Shown: positions 58,268-64,000 of the stretch, piece after piece
How the letters are laid out: each line of letters begins with the position of its first letter
Position numbering within the stretch: the stretch's first letter is position 1
The notes under the pieces: model-generated
Databases searched by the model: none
Told to the model about the DNA's origin: nothing
Seen by the model: the letters and a program-made list of their open reading frames with translations, nothing else
NCBI RefSeq assembly: GCF_027887165.1
Contig: NC_077235.1
Coordinates: 4,905,378-4,969,377, forward strand
Length of the DNA: 64,000 nt
From: Monodelphis domestica
Lineage: Eukaryota > Chordata > Mammalia > Didelphimorphia > Didelphidae
Direction of reading: 5' to 3'
Translations under genes and position numbers: made by a program

Positions 58268-58455
58268 TACTTTTTTTTTAAACCTTTACTTTTTGTCTTA
58301 ACAACTCTAAGACATAAGGGTAAGGACTAAGCAAATGGGGTTAAGTGACATGCTCAAGATCACACAGCTAGAAAGTGTCCAAGGCCAGATTTAAACCCAG
58401 ATCCTCCAGACTCCAGGCCTGGTATTTTATCCACTGTGCGCACACCCTTGTCCTT
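58268..58455 (-). mobile_element. tRNA-derived SINE nested in the L1, antisense, diverged
   Basis: 'tttttttttaaacctttactttttgtcttaac' through 'tcacacagctagaaagtgtccaaggccag' to 'ttatccactgtgcg'. A short repeat CCTTACTTTT occurs on both sides. Confidence 0.75.
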
Positions 58456-59027
58456 CAGTCCCTTACTTTTGTTTTGTGTGTATCTCTCTGATTTAAATTT
58501 GTTTCTTGTAGACGTTAGAACATTGTGAGATTCTGGTTTTTAATCTACTCGGCTATCCTTTAACTTTTTATGGGTGTTCATCCCACTCACATTCACAGAT
58601 ATGATTGCTAACTATGTATTTGCTTTTAGATTATTTGTCCTCTATGTATCGTTCTCTCTCTCTCTCCCTCCGTGTTCACAAATATTTTGCTTCTGACCGC
58701 CACCTCCTCCAGTCCACCCTCCCTTTTGTCCATCCCCCTCCTTGGTATTCCCTCTCCCCTCCTATTTCCCTAGAGGGTTGGGTAAGTCTCTATAGCTGAC
58801 TCAACATGATATTATTCCTGCTTTGAGCTAATTCCAATGAAAGTCAGGTTCAGGCATTGCCCACCACCCCAAACTTCTCCACTCTATGGACTCCTACACA
58901 TTTCTGTACTTCTTCATGAGAGATCATTTCTTTCTCTGTTTCCCTTCTCCCAGTGTGTTCCTCTTTCTCATCCTAAACTTCCTCCTTTCCTTCTGTGTCT
59001 ACTCCTTGTTTCCCTAATAGCTCGACA

Positions 59028-59831
59028 ATGTTCTTAAGTACCTTGAGGACTTTAAGGACCATAAGTATCATCATTACCTTAAGTAGCTCAATGATCACCT
59101 TCCCATGTAGCAATGTTTAACCTTAATGAATCCCTTAAGTATTTGATGAATACTTAAGCTGAACCATAACTAGTTTTCATCCTAGACAGCATGATAAAGA
59201 AACACCATAATAAAAGACTTAAGAAATGTCATTGATAGAAGGGTTAACAACTCCAATCAGGTCCCAACTCACGGAGAAATGGTGGACTCGTGATACAGAA
59301 TGAGACTTGTGTAGCCAAGTCTTGAGGCTCATCGCAGTGAGGGAGATCAATGGCCTGCCCCGGCATGGCTAGTAGAGTCGAGTTAAAGAGCATAGACCAG
59401 GCTCTTCAAGTGTCTTGGGGTCTCTTCAGCCTCTTGAGGCTCCAGTTGCCTCTGGCTTCCAAAAGAGAAGATTGAAAATGCCAAGCCCCCTTCAAATTGC
59501 TGAAGAGAAAGGGTCTGGCAAACAGCTGATATGAGAGGAGCTGGCAATGTCCATCACATCCCTATCCCCAGCTAGTTCCACTAGAGGCTTGGGGGAACTT
59601 ACCACTGGATGAAATCTAGGCCTCTTTTGGTTGAGCTGAGTTACCCAACTCAGTGGGAGAACTTATTCTGTATTGTATGGCATATATTCTCCTGTGCCTG
59701 CTTTCCAACTTCTCTTTGGCTGTTAGATAAATGTGTTTTTACTAATTGCTATGTGTGTTTGTTGTGGAACTGGCTTTTGGTGGGAAGGGAGTCAAAGCTT
59801 GGATGTAAAGTCCGGGTCCTGTTTCTCTCAA
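59028..59831. mobile_element. Possible solo LTR or other unclassified repeat
   Basis: The stretch begins TGTTCTTAAG, has several AATAAA/ATAAA-like motifs toward its right end ('gttagataaatgtgtttttactaattgctatg'), and ends 'gtcctgtttctctcaaca', which resembles the R-U5 layout of an LTR. No matching target duplication, primer site or coding remnant was found. It may equally be unique sequence. Confidence 0.2.
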
Positions 59832-59877
59832 CAATGAGACAACAATCAGAAATTTGTTTGACCACATTCCCATAATC

Positions 59878-60102
59878 CATGTTGGCAAACCTATGGCATG
59901 TGTGCCCGAGCATACTGGAGGGGGCTGCTTCCTTCCCTCTCTCCACTTGTGCCTGAGGATGTTTCTCACATGACTCACCCCTCTGCCCAGCAGCCCAATG
60001 GGAGGGCTTCCTCCCTCCCCTGTCTGGAGTAAGGGGGAAGCTCACATGTGGAGTGAGGGTTACAGTTTGGGCATTTAGTCTCTAAAAGGTTCACCATCAC
60101 TG
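59878..60102. mobile_element. Short hAT-like non-autonomous DNA transposon
   Basis: The ends are imperfect inverted repeats: CATGTTGGCAAACCTATGGC at the left and, reversed, CAGTGATGGTGAACCTTTTA at the right. The 8-bp flanks (CCATAATC and CCCTAGAT) are partly alike, as expected for an old 8-bp target duplication. Size is about 225 bp with no coding capacity. The hAT assignment is by resemblance only. Confidence 0.55.
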
Positions 60103-60109
60103 CCCTAGA

Positions 60110-61285
60110 TGAACAATATTTCAGTGAATAGATAGAAATAATTCTAGCCCTGTACTTCCTCTCTCTGAGGAGCACAAAGTGGCACCAACTGCCTTCCTTT
60201 CCTCCTGAGAAGACATAAAGTCTCCCTTGGAGAAGAGTTGGGCGAGGTGGGGAGAAGAGGTTAGAGATAGCTCTGCTCCCTCTCCCTTCCATGCTACCTG
60301 TGAGGGGATAACATGCATTTTAATATATGGCCAATGTGGGCATTTGTTCTTCTTGACCAAGTATATTTTACAAGGGTTTCTTTTTTCCAATTTGGAGGGA
60401 GGAGCTGGGGCTGGTGGTGGAGGGAAGTTACAAATAGTGTTGTCAAAAAGAAAAAGAAGAGCAGGAAGAGAGGGCCACTGAAGTGTAATGGACAATGGCC
60501 CATGAGCAATTGACCCATGGGAGTATGGGCAACATTCTCTCATGGGAAAGCTGTTACCCTCCTTATGGTAGTGCCTTGCTCTGGACTTCCAAGCATGCCC
60601 AGGGGTTCTGCTATTGTGTGCAGTGTACTTATTGCATGCTTAAGAGGGGCCTTTTGGTTGGCTGCTGAGAGCCAGGGGCAAGCATTCATCCCAAAGGCAT
60701 TATCCAAAGGGGTTATCCAAAGAGCATAAACCTCCTAGCCATGGGGTGTTAGGCAAACTCTCCAAGCTCCAGAGGGCTGGTGGTGGTGGTGTTTGTCTTG
60801 GCGGAGCACATGGGCAGCGTGCCTTTTCCTGGCACCAGACTGGTTGGTGAGCCTGTGGCCTCTCAAGCAAGCCTGTGTCTGGGAAGAGCTAACCTCCTGG
60901 CTTGTGTCTTCTTTCCTTTGGTTTAGGGCCTTGTGAGTTAGTGAAAAGCCCAGGAACTTCTGGCAGCCAAGAGTGGGGTACTGGAGCAGCCCGAAGAGCT
61001 AGCTGCTTGGCCCAACCCAGCCATGGATCATGGACCAGAGGCTGGTACAGCAGGGGCAATTCCAGACTCATTTGGAAGCTCTGCTTCATTCTGGATGTCA
61101 CTGGCCAGCTGAGTGCTTTGCAGTAGTCATTTAAAGGTTGAGCCCATTCTTCCCAGGGACGGAGGCGTGCAGAGGAAGGCCCCTCCAGAGTGGGATATAT
61201 TTGCACTTCTGTTCCCAGGAAATATTCCTTTGGAAAAGCTAACCAAAGAGAACTGATCTCGTTAAATGAATGGTGGTGCACTAAT
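60110..61285. other. No gene recognised
   Basis: Open frames of 70-140 codons occur on both strands, but none has a known domain, a start context or splice sites that stand out. Confidence 0.35.
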
Positions 61286-61291
61286 CTTTGG

Positions 61292-61545
61292 GTCGAGGGG
61301 CCACTAAGTGACACAGTAGATAGATAGAGTGCCAGGCAGTCAGTCAGGACCCCCAGACACTTACTAGCCCGGAGACTTTGGCCAAGTCATTTAACATTGT
61401 TTGCCTCTTGTTTGGCCTCTGTCAAATGAGCTGGAGAAGGAAGTGGCAAACCACTCTGGTACCTTAGCCAAGAAAATCCCAAATGAAATCATGCAGGGCG
61501 GAATCCTGACTGAAATGACTGAACCACGACAACCAAATCTGTGGG
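61292..61545 (+). mobile_element. MAR1-like SINE, sense
   Basis: 'aggggccactaagtgacacagtagatag', then 'ggccaagtcatttaacattgtttgcctc', then 'caaatgagctggagaaggaagtggcaaaccactctggtacctt' and 'gccaagaaaatcccaaatg ... gactgaaatgactgaaccacgacaacc'. This is the full MAR1 order. Confidence 0.88.
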
Positions 61546-61657
61546 TCACTCAACTCTGGAGGGGGAATAGCAACTACTGATTGCTGAAAATGCTAAAAAG
61601 ACTACGAGGCCAGAGACTGGAAAATGGCCGAGCAAGGCCATTTGAAAAGGTCTGCCA

Positions 61658-63758
61658 AAATTAAAGACATTAAAATAGGCAAGGAGGAGACCAAGTTATC
61701 GCTCTTTGCAGATGACGTGATAGTCTACTTAAAGAATTCTAGAGATTCAACCAAAAAGCTAGTGGAAATAATCAAGAATTTTAGCAAAGTTACAGGATAC
61801 AAAATAAATCTGCATAAATCAGCATTTCTATATATTTCCAACACAGCTCAGTGGCAAGAATTAGAAAGAGAAATCCCATTCAAAGTCACCTTAGACAAAA
61901 TGAAATACTTAGGAGTCTATCTCCCAAGACAAACACAGGAACTATATGAACTCAACTACAAAACACTCTCCACACAACTAAAACTAGACTTGAGCAATTG
62001 GAAAAACATTAACTGCTCATGGGTAGGACGAGCCAATATAGTAAAAATGACCATCCTACCCAAGCTTATTTATCTATTTAGTGCCATACCCATGGAACTT
62101 CCAAAAAATTTCTTTACTGATTTAGAAAAAACCATAACAAAGTTCATTTGGAAGAACAAAGGATCAAGGATATCCAGGGAAATCATGAAAAAAATGCGGA
62201 GGAAGGTGGCCTTGCAGTCCCAGATCTCAGACTATATTATAAAGCAGCAGTCATCAAAACAATTTGGTACTGGCTAAGAGACAGAAAGGAGGATCAGTGG
62301 AATAGACTGGGGGTAAGTGACCTCAGTAAGACAGTTGATGATAAGCCCAAAGATCCCAGCTTTGGGGACCAAAATCCACTATTTCATAAAAACTGCTGGG
62401 AAAATTGGAAGACAGTGTGGGAGAGATTAGGTTTGGATCAACACCTCACACCCCACACCAAGATAAATTCAGAATGGGTGAATGACTTGAACATAAAGAA
62501 GAAAACTGTAAGAAAATTAGGCGAACACAGAATAGTATACATGTCAGACCTTTGGGAAGGGAAAGACTTTAAAACCAAGCAAGACTTAGAAAGAGCCACA
62601 AAATGTAAAATAAATAATTTCGACTACATCAAATTAAAAAGCTTTTGTACAAACAAAACCAATGTAACTAAAATCAGAAGGAAAGCAACAAATTGGGAAG
62701 CAATTTTCATAACACAAACCTCTGACAAAGGTTTAATTACTCAAATTTACAAAGAGCTAAACCAGTTGTGCAAAAAACCAAGCCATTCTCCAATTGATAA
62801 ATGGGCAAGGGACATGAATAGGCAATTTTCAGCCAAAGAAATCAATACTATTAATAAGCACATGAAGAAGTGCTCCACATCTCTTATAATCAGAGAGATG
62901 CAAATCAAAACAACTCTGAGGTATCACCTCACACCTAGCAGATTGGCTAACATGACAGTAAAGGAAAGTAGTGAATGCTGGAGGGGATGTGGCAAAGTAG
63001 GGACATTAATTCATTGCTGGTGGAGCTGTGAACTGATCCAACCATTCTGGAGGGCAATTTGGAACTATGCCCAAAGGGCAACAAAAGAATGTCTGCCCTT
63101 TGATCCAGCCATAGCACTGCTGGGTCTGTACCCCAAAGAGGTAATGGACAAAAAGACTTGTACAAAAATATTCATAGCTGCGCTCTTTGTGGTAGGAAAG
63201 AATTAGAAACTGAGGGGATGCCCTTCAATTGGGGAATGGCGGAACAAATTGTGGTATATGTTGGTGATGGAATACTATTGTGCAAAAAGGAATAATAAAG
63301 TGGAGGAGTTCCATGGAGACTGGAACAACCTCCAGGAAGTGATGCAGAGCGAGAGGAGCAGAACCAGGAAAACATTGTACACAGAGACTGATACACTGTG
63401 GTACAATTGAAGGTGATGGACTTCTCCATTAGGGTCAATGCAATGTCCCTGAACAATCTGCAGGGATCTAAAAAACACTATCCACAAGCAGAGGACAAAC
63501 GGTGGGAGTAAAAACACTGAGGAAAAGCAACTGCTTGACTACAGGGGTTGAGGGGATATGACTGAGGAGAGACTCTAAACGAACACTCTAATGCAAATAT
63601 TAACAACATGGCAATGGGTTCGAATTAAGAACACATGTGATACCCGGTGGAATCAAGCGTTGGCTATGGGGGGTGGGGGGGAGGAGAAGAAAATGATCTT
63701 TGTCTCCAATGAATAATGTTTTGAAATGACCAAATAAAATATTGTTTAAAAAAAAAAA
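61658..63758 (+). mobile_element. Young 5'-truncated LINE-1 with near-intact ORF2 3' half
   Basis: The 14-bp target duplication GAAAAGGTCTGCCA lies at 61,644-61,657 and 63,759-63,772, and a poly-A follows AATAAAATATTGTTTAAAA. Coding sequence starts in the RT domain just before the catalytic box (SLFADDVIVYLKN) and continues through the thumb ('MKYLGVYLPRQTQELYELN') to the C-terminal region ('WRGCGKVGTLIHCWWSCELI'), ending at the stop near 63,206. The frame changes once: a single base is lost from an A-run at about 62,188-62,194. Otherwise no stops interrupt it. This contrasts with the much more decayed copy at 3.1-7.4 kb and implies recent insertion. Confidence 0.95.
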
Positions 63759-63835
63759 GAAAAGGTCTGCCAGCTGAACATGCCCAAGGACACAGGCTGT
63801 TCTGCACCTTTGCCCTTTGCATACATTTACAGAAG

Positions 63836-64000
63836 ACTCAACTGTAGTCCCTGGTGGCTTCTTCCAGGCCTGTCCAACTCCTCTGGACCCCACGTGAGGT
63901 TTCCTTGGCAGAGATGCAGCAGCGATTTGACATTTCCATCTCTAGCTTACTTTCTAGATGAGGAAACTGAGACAAATGGGCTGAAGGAACTTGCCTGGAG
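63836..64000 (-). mobile_element. MAR1-like SINE, antisense, running off the window edge
   Basis: 'cctgtccaactcctctggaccccacgtgaggtttccttggcagagatg', 'tttgacatttccatctctagcttactttctagatgaggaaactgag' is the antisense MAR1 3' half. The head lies beyond 64,000. Confidence 0.8.

Larger units (their letters stand above)
54946..58800 (-). mobile_element. LINE-1, antisense, most of ORF2 to the 3' end, decayed, with two SINE insertions
   Basis: From the plus side the order is the 3' UTR poly-T, 'ctatgaccgcaggccacaacttgttcatccattccccaactgc', C-terminal ORF2, the RT region ('gaatccatctggccc' near 56,880 is the antisense of S-P-G-P-D-G-F), the endonuclease region near 58,100 ('tttggtgcatgtatgtt', antisense N-I-Y-A-P-N), then pyrimidine-rich inter-ORF sequence to about 58,800. 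No long open frame survives on the minus strand. SINEs interrupt it at 57,131-57,324 and 58,268-58,455. Confidence 0.85.

Noticed and set aside
59028-59831. Endogenous retrovirus
   Set aside because: No gag, pol or env remnant and no paired LTR is visible; at most an unconfirmed solo LTR, listed with low confidence.

Overview
This window is vertebrate nuclear DNA, almost certainly from a marsupial. It is full of a short tRNA-derived SINE that begins GGGGGCAGCTGGGTGGCTCAG and carries the body TGACCCTGGGCAAGTCACTT, of MAR1- and MIR/CORE-like SINEs, and of LINE-1 copies whose ORF2 and 3' ends match the marsupial L1 type. No bacterial features, rRNA, tRNA gene or CRISPR array is visible. I recognise no coding endogenous retrovirus; one stretch near 59 kb might be a solo LTR.

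The centre of the window (about 11-51 kb) is a large imperfect inverted repeat. The left arm runs about 11,139-19,441 and the right arm about 43,361-51,112, around a 23.9 kb spacer. In and between the arms lie five members of one gene family: gene 1 (minus, 13.2-15.3 kb), gene 2 (minus, 20.2-25.9 kb), gene 3 (minus, 31.2-36.0 kb), gene 4 (plus, 41.9-42.5 kb) and gene 5 (plus, 47.9-49.4 kb). Each has an exon that enters in phase 1 and encodes a basic stretch followed by a short leucine-zipper-like helix. This matches the RNA-binding/oligomerisation tail of hnRNP C and RALY (hnRNP C: AIKKELTQIKQKVDSLL; gene 4: [17 protein letters not shown]; gene 2: VKKELSKIKYKVDSLL; genes 1 and 5: IRKDLAKIEQKVDILLERM). 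No RRM domain is visible in any of them. In genes 1, 2, 5 and probably 3, a TATA-like promoter and a short first exon ending in a phase-1 GT donor can be joined to it in frame. The family therefore looks like a rapidly diversifying cluster of RRM-less, hnRNP C tail-like proteins (about 100-260 aa). Genes 1 and 5 are mirror copies in the palindrome arms. Their 3' halves and 3' UTRs are very similar but their first exons are strongly diverged.

Left flank (1-11 kb): a decayed, nearly ORF2-length L1 (about 3.1-7.37 kb), several SINEs and L1 3' fragments. Spacer (19.4-43.4 kb): genes 2-4, many SINE and L1 fragments, a 1 kb polypyrimidine tract with a 122-bp period just upstream of gene 3, and a (CA)n tract. 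Right flank (51-64 kb): L1 fragments in both orientations, a SINE with a greatly expanded microsatellite tail, a small hAT-like DNA element, and a younger 5'-truncated L1 (61,658-63,758) with clean 14-bp target-site duplications and an ORF2 3' half that is intact except for one 1-bp frameshift.

All calls come from reading sequence and translations by eye. Family names for repeats are by resemblance; no database search was possible.
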